Shown: positions 52,630-63,000, counted from the first letter of the stretch. The stretch is DNA of 64,000 nt from Halobacillus kuroshimensis DSM 18393 (GCF_000425705.1 NZ_AUDY01000011.1:186001-250000); one strand, 5' to 3'. Numbers and translations: made by a program. The notes: generated from the letters alone by a model not told the origin.

Positions 52630-54017
52630 ATGAAGAATGTGGGATTTTTGGTGTCTGGGGTCATCCGGATTCTGCCCAGCTGACGTACTATGGTCTCCAC
52701 GCTCTCCAGCACCGCGGCCAGGAAGGCGCGGGCATTGTAACGACGGATGGCGGGCAGTTGAAGCTTGCCAAGGGCCACGGGCTGATCAATGAAGTATTCT
52801 CTGAAAACCAGCTGGAAGATCTGCAGGGGCATGCGTCCATCGGTCACGTGCGCTATGCGACAGCGGGAGATGGCGGCTATGAAAATATCCAGCCGCTCCT
52901 GTTCCGTTCGCAGACCGGCGGACTTGCCCTTGCCCACAATGGCAACCTTGTGAATGCCCAGGCATTGAAAAACCAGCTGGAAGGACAGGGCAGCATTCTG
53001 CAGACGACGTCGGATACAGAAGTTGTCGCCCACCTGATCAAGCGTGCGCGTCATCTGCCGTTGGAGCAGGCCATTACAGAAGCCCTTTCCATGATCAAGG
53101 GAGCTTATGCCTTTTTGTTAATGACCGAAGACCGGATGTTCGTCGCTAACGATCCACGCGGCCTCCGTCCCCTCAGCCTCGGCCATTTAGGGGGGAGCTG
53201 GGTGGTTTCTTCAGAAACGTGCGCCTTCGATATTGTCGGTGCGACGTATGAAAGGGAAATCGATCCTGGTGAAATGCTCGTCATTTCTGATGACGGCATT
53301 GATTCTATACGATTCTCAGCACCGATCCAGCGGACACTCTGCTCGATGGAATATGTGTATTTTTCCCGGCCTGACAGCAATGTGGATGGAAAGAATGTCC
53401 ATGCCTCCCGCAAACGGATGGGCAAAACACTGGCTGAAGAAGCGCCTGTTGATGCTGATGTCGTAACAGGGGTGCCGGATTCCAGTATTTCAGCCGCCAT
53501 CGGATATGCCGAGGCTTCAGGAATTCCCTATGAGCTCGGGCTCATCAAAAACCGTTACGTCGGCCGGACGTTTATCCAGCCGTCCCAGGAGCTGAGAGAG
53601 CAGGGCGTGAAGATGAAGCTTTCTGCTGTCCGGGGGATCGTTGAAGGGAAAAAGGTTGTCATGGTCGATGATTCGATTGTACGTGGAACAACCAGCCGAC
53701 GGATTGTGAAGATGCTGAAAGAAGCAGGGGCCGCAGAAGTCCACGTCAGAATTGCCTCACCGCCGATCAAGAACCCGTGCTATTACGGAATCGATACATC
53801 CAACAGCGGGGAACTGATCGCCGCAAACCATTCGCTTCAGGAGATGGAAGAACAGATCGGTGCGGACAGCCTCGCCTTTTTATCGACGGAAGGCTTGAAC
53901 GAGAGCATCTATCAGGGAGAGGAATCCTTGAGGCACGGCGGCTGCATGGCCTGCTTTACGGGGAATTATCCGACCGAAATCTATCCGAATACGATGCATC
54001 CATATGAGAAAGCGTAG
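52605..54017 (+). CDS. purF: Amidophosphoribosyltransferase
   Basis: A 470-residue enzyme, first committed step of purine synthesis. It begins [13 protein letters not shown]: an 11-residue propeptide before Cys12, the nucleophile, as in B. subtilis Pur[12 protein letters not shown] and the PRPP loop [15 protein letters not shown] are present; CMACFTG and other Cys near the C-terminus fit the oxygen-sensitive iron-sulfur cluster. ATG 52605 follows AAAGGAG and lies inside purL; the frame start at 52587 has no ribosome site. Confidence 0.96.
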   Translation: MLGEIKGLNEECGIFGVWGHPDSAQLTYYGLHALQHRGQEGAGIVTTDGGQLKLAKGHGLINEVFSENQLEDLQGHASIGHVRYATAGDGGYENIQPLLFRSQTGGLALAHNGNLVNAQALKNQLEGQGSILQTTSDTEVVAHLIKRARHLPLEQAITEALSMIKGAYAFLLMTEDRMFVANDPRGLRPLSLGHLGGSWVVSSETCAFDIVGATYEREIDPGEMLVISDDGIDSIRFSAPIQRTLCSMEYVYFSRPDSNVDGKNVHASRKRMGKTLAEEAPVDADVVTGVPDSSISAAIGYAEASGIPYELGLIKNRYVGRTFIQPSQELREQGVKMKLSAVRGIVEGKKVVMVDDSIVRGTTSRRIVKMLKEAGAAEVHVRIASPPIKNPCYYGIDTSNSGELIAANHSLQEMEEQIGADSLAFLSTEGLNESIYQGEESLRHGGCMACFTGNYPTEIYPNTMHPYEKA

Positions 54018-54029
54018 GGAGGTATACAG

Positions 54030-55034
54030 ATGAGTCAATCCTATAAACAGGCCGGCGTCGATGTCGAAGCCGGTTATGAAGCGGTGGAGCGGATGAAAAA
54101 GCATGTCAGCCGGACGATGCGCAAGGAAGTCATCGGCGGGCTTGGAGCCTTCGCCGGGTTATTTGATATCAGCGGGATGTCCTACAATCATCCGGTGCTT
54201 GTCACAGGAACGGATGGGGTGGGGACGAAGCTCAAACTCGCCTTTGAACTCGATCGTCATGATACGATAGGGGTGGATGTCGTAGCGATGTGCGTCAATG
54301 ATATTGCGGCGCAGGGAGCGGATCCCCTGCTCTTTCTCGATTATATCGCCTGTGGCAAAAATGACCCCGCCCGTATCGAAAAGATTGTCAAAGGCATTGC
54401 GGACGGCTGTGAACAATCAGGTGCTGCCCTTGTGGGTGGAGAAACGGCGGAAATGCCGGGCATGTACGACGCGGAGGAATACGACCTGGCCGGGTTTGTC
54501 GTTGGTATGGCTGATAAGGACAAGCTGGTTACAGGGGCGTCGGTCCGGGAAGGGGATGTCATCATCGGCCTGCCTTCCTCAGGCATCCACTCCAACGGCT
54601 TTTCGCTTGTAAGAAAACTCGTGAAAGAGCTTGATTTGGAGCAGGTGTATCCGGGGATGGAACAGCCGCTTGGTGAGGTGCTGTTGACTCCGACCGTCAT
54701 TTACGTTGATTCGGTCAAGAAACTTCGTGGAACGGTCGATGTGAAAGGACTGGCCCACATTACCGGCGGCGGCTTTTATGAAAATCTTCCCCGCATGCTT
54801 CCGGAAGGTTTCGGAGCTGCTGTGGAGCAGGGGAGCTGGGACGTACCGCCTGTGTTCCGTTTTTTACAGGAGCAGGGTTCCATCGCGGAAGATGAAATGT
54901 ACGGGGTCTTCAATATGGGCATCGGTATGGCAGCGGTCATCAGCAAAGAGGAAGTGGAACAGGCGTTGGCAGCCTGTCCTGAAGCCAAGGTCATTGGACG
55001 CGTGACTAAGGGGCGGGGGGTGGAGCTGATATGA
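54030..55034 (+). CDS. purM: Phosphoribosylformylglycinamidine cyclo-ligase (AIR synthase)
   Basis: A 334-residue Pur[63 protein letters not shown], and [15 protein letters not shown]. It closes FGAM to AIR using ATP. Follows purF by 12 bp; overlaps purN by 4 bp. Confidence 0.97.
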   Translation: MSQSYKQAGVDVEAGYEAVERMKKHVSRTMRKEVIGGLGAFAGLFDISGMSYNHPVLVTGTDGVGTKLKLAFELDRHDTIGVDVVAMCVNDIAAQGADPLLFLDYIACGKNDPARIEKIVKGIADGCEQSGAALVGGETAEMPGMYDAEEYDLAGFVVGMADKDKLVTGASVREGDVIIGLPSSGIHSNGFSLVRKLVKELDLEQVYPGMEQPLGEVLLTPTVIYVDSVKKLRGTVDVKGLAHITGGGFYENLPRMLPEGFGAAVEQGSWDVPPVFRFLQEQGSIAEDEMYGVFNMGIGMAAVISKEEVEQALAACPEAKVIGRVTKGRGVELI

Positions 55035-55609
55035 AGCAGCTGGCGATTTTTGCTTCTGGTACCGGCTCCAACTTTGATGCCATCGTGAAAGCCATTGAAG
55101 AAGGAAAGCTTGATGCCCGCGTCGCTCTGCTTGTCTGTGACCGGGTCGGGGCAGCGGTGATTGAAAAAGCGCAGAACCATGAAATCGATACCGTCGTCTA
55201 CACGCCGAAACTGTTTCCAGATAAATCCGCCTACGAAGAAGCGATTCTGCATGATTTGCGCTCAAGGCAGGTGGAATGGATTGTCCTTGCCGGTTATATG
55301 CGCCTGATCGGACCGACGCTGCTGGCCCCTTACGAAGGAAGGATTATGAACATACATCCGTCTCTTCTTCCGGCCTTTCCAGGAAAAGATGCGATCGGAC
55401 AGGCGCTCGACAAACAGGTGAAGGTGACAGGCGTGACGGTTCATTTTGTCGACGACGGAGTGGATACTGGCCCGATCATTGCCCAGGAGCCTGTCCCTAT
55501 CTATGATCATGACAGCAGGGAAGACGTCCAGCGCCGCATCCAGACCGTAGAGCACCGCCTTTATCCAGAAGTCATCCAGTCTTTACTACCCAAGGAGGAA
55601 TACAAATGA
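55031..55609 (+). CDS. purN: Phosphoribosylglycinamide formyltransferase
   Basis: A 192-residue folate-dependent [17 protein letters not shown] at the N-terminus, then the active-site run [12 protein letters not shown] with Asn-His and the downstream [14 protein letters not shown] with Asp. It transfers formyl from 10-formyl-THF to GAR. ATGA overlaps at both ends with purM and purH. Confidence 0.96.
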   Translation: MKQLAIFASGTGSNFDAIVKAIEEGKLDARVALLVCDRVGAAVIEKAQNHEIDTVVYTPKLFPDKSAYEEAILHDLRSRQVEWIVLAGYMRLIGPTLLAPYEGRIMNIHPSLLPAFPGKDAIGQALDKQVKVTGVTVHFVDDGVDTGPIIAQEPVPIYDHDSREDVQRRIQTVEHRLYPEVIQSLLPKEEYK

Positions 55610-57138
55610 AAAAACGCGCCCTTTTAAGCGTATCCGATAAACAGGGATTAACAGATTTCGCCGCCCGCCTGAATGACCTGGGCTATGAACTCGTCTCCAC
55701 AGGCGGAACGAAGCGGACTATTGAAGAAGCCGGCATTCCGGTGCTGTCCATTTCTGAAGTGACCGACTTCCCGGAAATTATGGATGGCCGTGTCAAAACG
55801 CTGCACCCATCCGTCCATGGCGGACTGCTGGCCAAGCGTTCCAACACAGAGCATATGGAGCAGCTGGATGAACTGAATATCCAGACCATTGATCTTGTGG
55901 CTGTAAACCTGTATCCATTCAAAGAAACAATCGCCAAAGAAGGTGTGACCGAAGCAGAAGCGATTGAAAACGTCGATATCGGCGGTCCGACAATGCTGCG
56001 GGCAGCGGCGAAAAGCTTTGAAGATGTCGCGGTGGTCGTCGATCCATCTGATTACGAAACGGTCGTTGAAGGCCTTAATCAGGGAGAACTTCCCTATGAA
56101 GAACGCCGCCGCCTGGCAGCCAAGGTGTTCCGTCATACCGCAAATTATGACAGCATGATTGCTGGATACTTCTCTGATTTGACGGAAGAGGCTTATCCAG
56201 AGACGTATACCGTTACATATGAAAAAGTCCAGTCCCTCCGTTACGGAGAAAACCCGCATCAGAGTGCTGCTTTTTATAAGAAAGCAGCGGTGGAGGGAAC
56301 GTCCCTTGCAGAAGCGGAGCAGCTGAACGGCAAGGAGCTTTCCTATAATAATATCCAGGATGCCAATGCGGCGCTTGAAGTCGTCCTTGAATTCAATGAG
56401 CCTGCAGCTGTCGCTGTAAAGCACATGAACCCGTGCGGCGTCGGTGTTGGTGAAAATCTGTATGAAGCCTATGCGAAAGCATATGAAGGAGACCCCGTTT
56501 CCATCTTCGGAGGAATCGTCGCGCTGAACAGGGAAGTCGATGGAGAGACAGCCGCCAAGCTGAAGGAGATTTTCCTTGAAATCATCATCGCTCCATCCTT
56601 CAGCCAGGAAGCGCTCGACATTCTTACAAAGAAAAAGAATCTGCGTTTACTCCAGGTGGATATGAAGAATTCCGACCGCCCGTCCCATAAGCTGACGACC
56701 GTGAACGGCGGCCTGCTTGTCCAGGATACGGATGAAGGATCGCTGGATCAGATTGATCTGGAGGTGGCGACCGAACGCGCGCCGTCTCAGCAGGAAATGG
56801 AAGATTTGAAGCTTGGCTGGAAAGTCGTGAAGCACGTCAAATCCAACGCCATCATCGTAGCCAAAGGCGACCGGACGCTTGGCGTCGGGGCCGGTCAGAT
56901 GAACCGGGTAGGTGCTGCCAAGATTGCTCTTGAACAGGCGGGAGAAAAAGCAGAGGGAAGCATTCTTGCGTCCGACGCCTTTTTCCCGATGCCGGATACG
57001 GTGGAAACGGCAGCAGCTGCCGGTGTCACAGCCATCATCCAGCCGGGTGGATCGAAGCGTGACCAGGATTCCATCGATGCCTGCAACAAGCACGGCATCG
57101 CCATGGTCTTTACGAAAATGCGTCACTTTAAGCATTAA
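55606..57138 (+). CDS. purH: Bifunctional AICAR transformylase/IMP cyclohydrolase
   Basis: A 510-residue enzyme. The N-terminal cyclohydrolase domain (1-195) has [33 protein letters not shown] and NIDIGGP-type block ([16 protein letters not shown]); the C-terminal transformylase has [25 protein letters not shown] and [19 protein letters not shown]. It performs the last two steps to IMP. Confidence 0.97.
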   Translation: MKKRALLSVSDKQGLTDFAARLNDLGYELVSTGGTKRTIEEAGIPVLSISEVTDFPEIMDGRVKTLHPSVHGGLLAKRSNTEHMEQLDELNIQTIDLVAVNLYPFKETIAKEGVTEAEAIENVDIGGPTMLRAAAKSFEDVAVVVDPSDYETVVEGLNQGELPYEERRRLAAKVFRHTANYDSMIAGYFSDLTEEAYPETYTVTYEKVQSLRYGENPHQSAAFYKKAAVEGTSLAEAEQLNGKELSYNNIQDANAALEVVLEFNEPAAVAVKHMNPCGVGVGENLYEAYAKAYEGDPVSIFGGIVALNREVDGETAAKLKEIFLEIIIAPSFSQEALDILTKKKNLRLLQVDMKNSDRPSHKLTTVNGGLLVQDTDEGSLDQIDLEVATERAPSQQEMEDLKLGWKVVKHVKSNAIIVAKGDRTLGVGAGQMNRVGAAKIALEQAGEKAEGSILASDAFFPMPDTVETAAAAGVTAIIQPGGSKRDQDSIDACNKHGIAMVFTKMRHFKH

Positions 57139-57159
57139 ATACAGAAAGGATGAAGGACG

Positions 57160-58443
57160 ATGAACGTTTTAGTAATTGGACGCGGCGGCCGGGAGCACAG
57201 TCTGATCCAGAAGCTTGCGGAAAGTGACCGGGTGGAGCGGTTATATGCGGCTCCCGGAAACGCCGGCATGACCGAACAGGCCGAGTGCATCACCATTGAT
57301 GAAGGAAACCAGGAAGCGCTTGTGGCGTTTGCGAAGGAAAAGGATATTCGTCTGACGATTATCGGCCCGGAAGATCCACTTGCCGCCGGTCTGGCTGATG
57401 CGTTCACAAAGGCCGGCCTTCCTGTTTTTGCCCCGAGCGGTCGTGCAGCTCTCATTGAAGGAAGCAAGCATTTTGCCAAGCAGCTTATGAAAAAATACGA
57501 CATCCCGACAGCGGATTATCAAGCGTTCACCGATGCGGATAAAGCGAAAGCCTATATCGCTGAAAAAGGCGCGCCGATCGTCGTCAAGGCGGACGGTCTG
57601 GCCGCCGGCAAAGGGGTCGTTGTAGCAGAATCCGCCAAAGAAGCAGAGCAGGCCGTTGAAGAAATGCTCGGGGCCGGCCGCTTCGGGGAAGCAGGCCGTG
57701 AAGTGGTTATTGAGGAATTCCTGGATGGAGATGAATTTTCCTTAATGGCCTTCGTCCGTGGAGGAAACGTTTACCCTATGGTTCCGGCAAGAGATCATAA
57801 GCGTGCCTTTGAAGGGGACCAAGGACCAAATACCGGTGGAATGGGCGCATATGCTCCCGTTCCGACACTGTCCAGGGAATCCTATGAGACAGCGCTTGAA
57901 ATGATTGTCCGCCCAGCCGCCAATGCGATGGTCGAGGAAGATCGATCCTTTACAGGGATTCTCTATGCCGGATTGATTGAAACGAAGGAAGGTCCGAAGG
58001 TCATTGAATTCAACGCCCGGTTCGGTGACCCGGAAACACAAGTGGTCCTGCCCCTGTTGGAAAACGACCTCGTCCAGGTCCTTCTTGATGTTCTTGACGG
58101 AAAGGATCCGGAACTTACCTGGAAAAAGCAGTTCTGTGCCGGTGTGGTGGTTGCTTCCAAAGGTTATCCGGGGTCCTATGATAAAGGTCGTCTGCTTCCG
58201 GAGCTGAAAACAGACAAGTCCACGTTTTTTGTCCACGCCGGAACCGCACTCGATGAAAAAGGATATGTATCAAACGGCGGGCGGGTTCTGCTTGCGGGCA
58301 GTCTCGGCGGGAATACCGAAGAAGCGCTGGACAAGGCCTACCGCTCTCTTCAAGTATTCGATACGTTTGATGACTTTTTCTACCGCCGGGATATCGGAAG
58401 GTCAACTCTTTTTTCTGCGGGAACGGAGAAACACCGCACCTAA
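57160..58443 (+). CDS. purD: Phosphoribosylamine-glycine ligase (GAR synthase)
   Basis: A 427-residue ATP-grasp enzyme: VLVIGRGGREHSLI at the start, IVVKADGLAAGKGVVVA (ATP loop), RDHKRAFEGDQGPNTGGMGAY and EFNARFGDPETQVVLP (metal site). It makes GAR from phosphoribosylamine and glycine. Last gene of the operon. Its 3' end overlaps, in antisense, a possible small gene. Confidence 0.97.
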   Translation: MNVLVIGRGGREHSLIQKLAESDRVERLYAAPGNAGMTEQAECITIDEGNQEALVAFAKEKDIRLTIIGPEDPLAAGLADAFTKAGLPVFAPSGRAALIEGSKHFAKQLMKKYDIPTADYQAFTDADKAKAYIAEKGAPIVVKADGLAAGKGVVVAESAKEAEQAVEEMLGAGRFGEAGREVVIEEFLDGDEFSLMAFVRGGNVYPMVPARDHKRAFEGDQGPNTGGMGAYAPVPTLSRESYETALEMIVRPAANAMVEEDRSFTGILYAGLIETKEGPKVIEFNARFGDPETQVVLPLLENDLVQVLLDVLDGKDPELTWKKQFCAGVVVASKGYPGSYDKGRLLPELKTDKSTFFVHAGTALDEKGYVSNGGRVLLAGSLGGNTEEALDKAYRSLQVFDTFDDFFYRRDIGRSTLFSAGTEKHRT

Positions 58444-58518
58444 AGCGGCAATCGTCCCGATGATCGTGAGAATGACGAATCCGACATCGGTCACATATTC
58501 TAAAAAGTACACGTTCAT
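58402..58518 (-). CDS. Possible small membrane protein (38 residues) antisense to purD end
   Basis: A short frame reading MNVYFLEYVTDVGF followed by a hydrophobic helix VILTIIGTIAALGAVFL and a basic end RSRRKKS: one clean membrane span with a positive inside tail. AAAGGATGA precedes the ATG. Its last 42 bp lie opposite the end of purD. Too short for common gene finders. I do not recognise a family; the amino-acid pattern looks selected rather than random. Confidence 0.5.
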   Translation of the reverse strand: MNVYFLEYVTDVGFVILTIIGTIAALGAVFLRSRRKKS

Positions 58519-58533
58519 TCATCCTTTATAAGC

Positions 58534-58562
58534 AAGAGCGGGGCATGTCCCCGCTCTTTTTA
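58534..58562 (+). terminator. Terminator of the purine operon
   Basis: AAGAGCGGGG / CCCCGCTCTT hairpin with a 5-nt loop followed by T-rich sequence; A-rich on the other side, so partly bidirectional. Confidence 0.88.
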
Positions 58563-58643
58563 TTATCCTGCTGGTTCCTCTTTCTGTTCGTCCTTCTTCT
58601 TCTTATAACGGCTGAAAAGATAGAGGAGAGGCAGAAACATCAT
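58563..58643 (-). CDS. Possible 26-residue membrane peptide
   Basis: The frame reads MMFLPLLYLFSRYKKKKDEQ then KEEPAG: a short hydrophobic start followed by a charged tail, with AAGGTGGGA upstream. It lies between two reverse-strand small genes. Weak evidence; may be chance. Confidence 0.3.
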   Translation of the reverse strand: MMFLPLLYLFSRYKKKKDEQKEEPAG

Positions 58644-58660
58644 CGATCATTCCCACCTTT

Positions 58661-58915
58661 TCAAGCGTCATCCGGCAGGTTCTGTGCCCAGGGTTCTTCT
58701 TTTCCGTCTGTCTCTATGGCTGCTGATTCATATAAAGCAGTGAGAGGGCAGAAACGTACGATGCCTTCCGCGATCTTCAAGGAAGCCATCATGATCAGCA
58801 GCGGGTGGGAGGAAGATCCTTCCTTGCGCGCTCCGCGGATCGTCAAGTACGTCAGCATGCTGAAGCCTGCTGTGATCCGGATCATGCTGTTGATCAGGCC
58901 GATATTCGGTTTCAT
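58661..58915 (-). CDS. DUF2892/YgaP-type small membrane protein
   Basis: An 84-residue protein starting MKPNIGLINSMIRITAGFSMLTYL, the typical entry of the DUF2892 (YgaP-like transmembrane) family, with two membrane helices (about 8-27 and 36-56) and CPLTALYE, the conserved Cys motif. AGGAGG precedes ATG 58915. It is divergent from yerA. Family members are often fused to or near rhodanese domains; function of the stand-alone form is unknown. Confidence 0.78.
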   Translation of the reverse strand: MKPNIGLINSMIRITAGFSMLTYLTIRGARKEGSSSHPLLIMMASLKIAEGIVRFCPLTALYESAAIETDGKEEPWAQNLPDDA

Positions 58916-58989
58916 AACAGGTTCCTCCTTAGCAGATTGGAATATCCTGTGTTACGATAGAACATAATGAAATCAGGGAGGTACGCTCC

Positions 58990-60735
58990 ATGAACGAAAC
59001 ACGCTTTCGCTGGCGCAACCGTCAGCTGCGGGAACATGCAGCTGTCATGGACGGTAAAGTGGCGCCGACGAAACTGATTACCCATACGACATACTTGAAC
59101 GTGTATTTGAAACAGTGGATGACCGGTCATATCTGGATTTATGAAGACCGTATCATATATACGGGACAGGAGCTTCCTGCCCATACAGAAGGAACGGAAG
59201 TGATTGATGGCAGGGACAGCTGGATCGTCCCGGGTTACATTGAACCGCATGCCCATCCATTCCAGTTATATAATCCCCAGAGCCTTGGAGAATATGCAGC
59301 CGCCACGGGAACGACAACGCTCATTAATGACAACTTGATGTGGCTTTTTTTAACGGACAAAGAGAAAGCGTTTTCTCTGCTTGAAGAATTTATGAACCTG
59401 CCTGCTTCCATGTACTGGTGGGCGCGTTTTGATCCTCAGTCCGTATTAAAGGATGAGGACAGAGAAGCGTTTGATGAGCAGATCGAATCGTGGATTGAGC
59501 ACGACGCTGTCATTCAGGGCGGAGAGCTGACGGCCTGGCCGGATGTTTTGTATAACGGAGACGAGCAGATCCTCCACTGGATGCAGGAAACGAAGCGGGC
59601 CCGAAAGCCGCTTGAAGCCCATCTGCCCGGCGCATCAGAGAAAACACTGGTGAAGATGCGGCTGCTCGGCATGGATTCCGAGCACGAGTCGATGACGGCT
59701 GATGATGTGCTGAATCGTCTCGCTATCGGTTACCAGACAGGACTGCGCTATTCTTCCATCCGTCCCGATCTGCCGGATATTCTACAGGGACTTATGGAAA
59801 AAGGACATCAGCAGTTCGACCACATGATGTACACGACGGACGGGTCGACGCCTGGCTTTTATCGTGAAGGACTGATCAATCAATGTATTCAGATCGCTCT
59901 CGATGCCGGTGTTCCGGAAATTGACGCCTATATGATGGCGACGTACAATTCCGCCCGTCATTTTACGATCGAGAACCGCGTCGGTAGCCTGAACGCCGGA
60001 CGGGTCGCTCATTTGAACTTTTTATCCAGCCCGGATAATCCGACGCCCCATGCTGTTCTTGCGAAAGGCGAATGGGTGAAAAAGGATGGACAGGCTGTAG
60101 AAACCCCATCTCCTGTGAAATGGAAGAAAAACGGAATCGATAAGCTGAACCTGGACTGGGATCTCACTGAACAGGATCTGCAGTTTTCCATGCCGGTCGG
60201 CCTTGAAATGGTCAATGACGTCATCATGAAGCCTTATGCGGTGGATACGGATACAGGTGTGGAACGTCTGCCGGAGGATCATTCCGAAGGATTTCTCATG
60301 CTGATGGACCGTGAAGGTGAATGGAAGGTCAACACGTTGATCAAAGGATTCACAACCTCACTCGGTGCCCTTGTCAGTTCATACAGCAGTACGGGCGATC
60401 TTGTTCTGACCGGGAAGTCAAAAGCGGATATGAGGACGGCATTTGCCCGGATGAAAGAAATCGGCGGCGGCATCGTACTCGTCGACAAAGGGGAGGTCAT
60501 CTTTGAGCTGGCTCTTCCGCTTGGAGGAGTCATGTCCGACAAGCCGATGAATACACTGATGGAAGAAGAAGAATCGTTGAAAAACCATTTAAAAGCTTAT
60601 GGATTCGCCTTTTCCGATCCTGTTTATACGCTTTTATTCCTGTCTTCGACGCATCTTCCATTTATCCGGATCACACCACTTGGAATCATCGATGTGAAAA
60701 AGAAAGAGGTACTCTTTCCTTCAATAATGCGTTAA
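58990..60735 (+). CDS. yerA: Adenine deaminase-like amidohydrolase (YerA)
   Basis: A 581-residue amidohydrolase: metal motif PGYIEPHAHPFQLYN (His-x-His), a Glu in place of the bridging Lys region, EAHLPGASEKTLVKM, and ARHFTIENRVGSLNAGRVAHLNFL near the end of the barrel. It resembles YerA, the paralogue of adenine deaminase AdeC; the usual pattern has changes, so deamination of adenine is likely but not assured. ATG 58990 follows GGGAGG. In B. subtilis the same gene follows purD. Confidence 0.82.
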   Translation: MNETRFRWRNRQLREHAAVMDGKVAPTKLITHTTYLNVYLKQWMTGHIWIYEDRIIYTGQELPAHTEGTEVIDGRDSWIVPGYIEPHAHPFQLYNPQSLGEYAAATGTTTLINDNLMWLFLTDKEKAFSLLEEFMNLPASMYWWARFDPQSVLKDEDREAFDEQIESWIEHDAVIQGGELTAWPDVLYNGDEQILHWMQETKRARKPLEAHLPGASEKTLVKMRLLGMDSEHESMTADDVLNRLAIGYQTGLRYSSIRPDLPDILQGLMEKGHQQFDHMMYTTDGSTPGFYREGLINQCIQIALDAGVPEIDAYMMATYNSARHFTIENRVGSLNAGRVAHLNFLSSPDNPTPHAVLAKGEWVKKDGQAVETPSPVKWKKNGIDKLNLDWDLTEQDLQFSMPVGLEMVNDVIMKPYAVDTDTGVERLPEDHSEGFLMLMDREGEWKVNTLIKGFTTSLGALVSSYSSTGDLVLTGKSKADMRTAFARMKEIGGGIVLVDKGEVIFELALPLGGVMSDKPMNTLMEEEESLKNHLKAYGFAFSDPVYTLLFLSSTHLPFIRITPLGIIDVKKKEVLFPSIMR

Positions 60736-60769
60736 AATATAAGTGGGATGATCTAAAGGACGTGCATCT

Positions 60770-61750
60770 ATGAAAAAGCTGCTGCTCATCGGTCTGCTTA
60801 CCGCCGGTCTTACTGCATGCCAATCAACGGGAGGGACTCCTGGAGAAAAAGCAGCAGAAACTCCTGATCCTGTCCCTGCTGGTGATGTTTTTCCTTTAAC
60901 AGGAGAACCCGGTGCAGGGGATAAATCCGGGCGTGTCCTTGGTGTGATGGTCAACAACCATCCGAAAGCACGGCCGCAGTCCGGTCTCAGTCAGGCAGAT
61001 CTCGTCTATGAAGCCCTTGCCGAAGGACAGATCACCCGTTTTCTCGCTTTGTTCCATAGTGATATTCCTGATACAATCGGGCCGGTACGCAGCGCCCGTC
61101 CCTATTATTTTGAGCTGGCCTATGGATATGACGCTCTTTACGCCTATCACGGAGCTTCCCATTCCATATATCAGCAGCTTGCCGGCACCAGCATGGACGC
61201 TGTCGATGGTGCTGTGTATGACAATAATGGCTGGCTGTTCCGCCGTTCCGGTGACCGTTCTGCGCCGCACAATTCCTACCTTTGGACAGAAGGGCTGGAC
61301 CGTGTGGTCGTTGAAAAAGGGTTAACGGAGGGCGACCCGCCGGAGGCTTTGTATTTTACAGATGAAAGTCCGGACGGTCGTCCTGCTGAAGAGGTGGAAA
61401 TCACCTATGGCAGCAGGACACAAGTCCGATGGCAGTATTCCGATCAGGGGTTTCTTCGTTTCAACGACGGAGAACCGTCTGTGGAGCGTTCGACGATGGA
61501 ACAGATTTCTGCCGATAATGTATGGATTATAGAGGCCCGCCACCAAATCATCGATGAGGCCGGCCGCCGGGAGGTTGATTTGACCTCAGGCGGACGCGGT
61601 TTTCTTTTTCAGAAAGGGACGATGAAAGAAGTGGAGTGGCGGAATACAGATGGACGGCTGCTTCCTTATGAAGGGGAAGAGCAGGTGCCGTTCGTCCCGG
61701 GAAATACATGGATAAACATTATACCTGAATCCGCAGCGGTTCAATTTTGA
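60770..61750 (+). CDS. yerB: DUF3048 lipoprotein (YerB-like)
   Basis: A 326-residue exported lipoprotein: the signal ends LTAGLTAC with lipid Cys at 17, followed by a Pro/Glu-rich linker. The DUF3048 core has GVMVNNHPKARPQSGLSQADLVYEALAEGQITRFLALFHSD and GPVRSARPYYFELA; the C-terminal DUF3048_C part ends PFVPGNTWINIIPE. Function unknown; probable envelope role. Same order as in B. subtilis (yerA-yerB-yerC). Confidence 0.88.
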   Translation: MKKLLLIGLLTAGLTACQSTGGTPGEKAAETPDPVPAGDVFPLTGEPGAGDKSGRVLGVMVNNHPKARPQSGLSQADLVYEALAEGQITRFLALFHSDIPDTIGPVRSARPYYFELAYGYDALYAYHGASHSIYQQLAGTSMDAVDGAVYDNNGWLFRRSGDRSAPHNSYLWTEGLDRVVVEKGLTEGDPPEALYFTDESPDGRPAEEVEITYGSRTQVRWQYSDQGFLRFNDGEPSVERSTMEQISADNVWIIEARHQIIDEAGRREVDLTSGGRGFLFQKGTMKEVEWRNTDGRLLPYEGEEQVPFVPGNTWINIIPESAAVQF

Positions 61751-61762
61751 GGAGGAATCCGA

Positions 61763-62065
61763 ATGCAAATCGATAAATTGCGCGGAAAAACGCTGGATCA
61801 GCTTTTTGAAGCGATTCTTTCACTACAGGACATTGAAGAGTGCTATGAATTTTTTGATGATCTGGCAACGATGAACGAGGTGCAGTCGCTGGCTCAGCGT
61901 CTGGAGGTCGCCCGCATGCTGAGAGACGGGTACACCTATCATAAAATTGAAACGGAAACCGGAGCTTCCACAGCGACGATTTCCCGTGTGAAGCGCTGCT
62001 TGAACTACGGAAACGACGCCTATACCAAAGCGCTCGACCGTGTCCACGAAAAGCGTACAGAATAG
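61763..62065 (+). CDS. yerC: YerC/TrpR-family helix-turn-helix protein
   Basis: A 100-residue TrpR-like protein: LTIMNE-type block (ATMNEVQSLAQRLEVARML), then the helix-turn-helix DGYTYHKIETETGASTATISRVKRCLNYG (about 51-79). YerC is a small DNA-binding protein of unknown target, with the same fold as the tryptophan repressor. ATG 61763 follows GAGGAGG, 13 bp after yerB; ends at a strong terminator. Confidence 0.9.
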   Translation: MQIDKLRGKTLDQLFEAILSLQDIEECYEFFDDLATMNEVQSLAQRLEVARMLRDGYTYHKIETETGASTATISRVKRCLNYGNDAYTKALDRVHEKRTE

Positions 62066-62096
62066 AAAAAAGACTGCCGTACCGGCAGTCTTTTTT
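62066..62096 (+). terminator. Intrinsic terminator after yerC
   Basis: AAAAAAGACTGCCG / CGGCAGTCTTTTTT hairpin; A-run and T-run on both sides. Confidence 0.92.
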
Positions 62097-62162
62097 AGTG
62101 GTTTTTCAACATAGAGGAACGGATTTTTGTTTCATAGAAATGGTCCTTTCTTTGTGCTCATT

Positions 62163-62313
62163 ATGTGGCTGTCACGTGGAGCGTTCGGTGGTGACGCCTG
62201 CGGGAACAGCACGAGCCGAAGATCCAATTGGTCAAGCGATCTTCTTGACCAATTTAGCTGAGGCCGTGCCCGCGGCAAGCATCCACCGATAAGCGGAACG
62301 TGGCCAGTCATAG
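62163..62313 (+). repeat. Dispersed intergenic repeat, long form (copy A)
   Basis: About 150 bp that can fold as one long imperfect stem: CGTTCGGTGG at the left with CCACCGATAAGCGGAACG at the right, GCGGGAACAGCACG with CGTGCCCGC further in, and a perfect inner hairpin AATTGGTCAAG-N7-CTTGACCAATT (62226-62254). Two shorter relatives occur at 16.36 and 18.56 kb, which contain only the outer segments. Confidence 0.75.
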
Positions 62314-62400
62314 GACATTTGAAGAAATCTGTTAAGGCATCTTTTTTTCGTCTTCTAAAAACACTCGACCCGCATAGAATGGGGTGAGGGGGACGGGCCT

Positions 62401-63000
62401 GTGAGAGAGATGGTGAAGAAAGGGATCATGATCGTAGCCGGAAGCTTGATTCTTTCGCTTGGCATCAACTTTTTTCTTATTCCCGACCATGTCCTCGACG
62501 GTGGGATCATCGGCATCGGTATGATCGCCAACTACATATGGGGGATGAAGGTGGGGCTGACGATCATCTGCTTCAGCATCCCGATTTTCACCCTTGCCTG
62601 GTTTTATTTCCGCATGTACTTTTACAACAGCCTGCACGGCCTGTTGGTTTCCTCGTTTTCCATTGATGTGCTTCAGGGACTGCGTGCCTATCATCTGCCA
62701 CTCGACCCTGCTGTCAGCTCCATCATTGGAGGAGCCCTTGTCGGCGGGGGGATTGGCTTGATGCTCCGGCACCATACGAGCACCGGAGGGACAGACCTCC
62801 TTGCTCAGATGATCGCTGACTGGATGAAGGTAAACGTCGGATTCGTTATTCTGGCCATCGATGCGGTCATCATCGGGGCTGGTGGGCTGCTGTTTTCGAT
62901 GGAAACTATGCTTCTTTCCGCCATCACGATTTTGAGTGTCGGTCTTGTTACGATGACGTTCACCTCTTCCCGTCTCCTCCCTGAACATCCTGCATCTTAA
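62401..63000 (+). CDS. YitT-family (DUF161) membrane protein
   Basis: A 199-residue membrane protein with about five to six helices: SLILSLGINFFLIPDHVLDGGIIGIGMIANYI is the typical YitT opening, and GGALVGGGIGLMLRHHTSTGGTDLLAQ the family signature. It is shorter than full YitT proteins, which carry a C-terminal DUF2179 domain, absent here. Start GTG 62401 follows GAGGGGG; ATG 62410 is also possible. Function unknown. Confidence 0.82.
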   Translation: MREMVKKGIMIVAGSLILSLGINFFLIPDHVLDGGIIGIGMIANYIWGMKVGLTIICFSIPIFTLAWFYFRMYFYNSLHGLLVSSFSIDVLQGLRAYHLPLDPAVSSIIGGALVGGGIGLMLRHHTSTGGTDLLAQMIADWMKVNVGFVILAIDAVIIGAGGLLFSMETMLLSAITILSVGLVTMTFTSSRLLPEHPAS

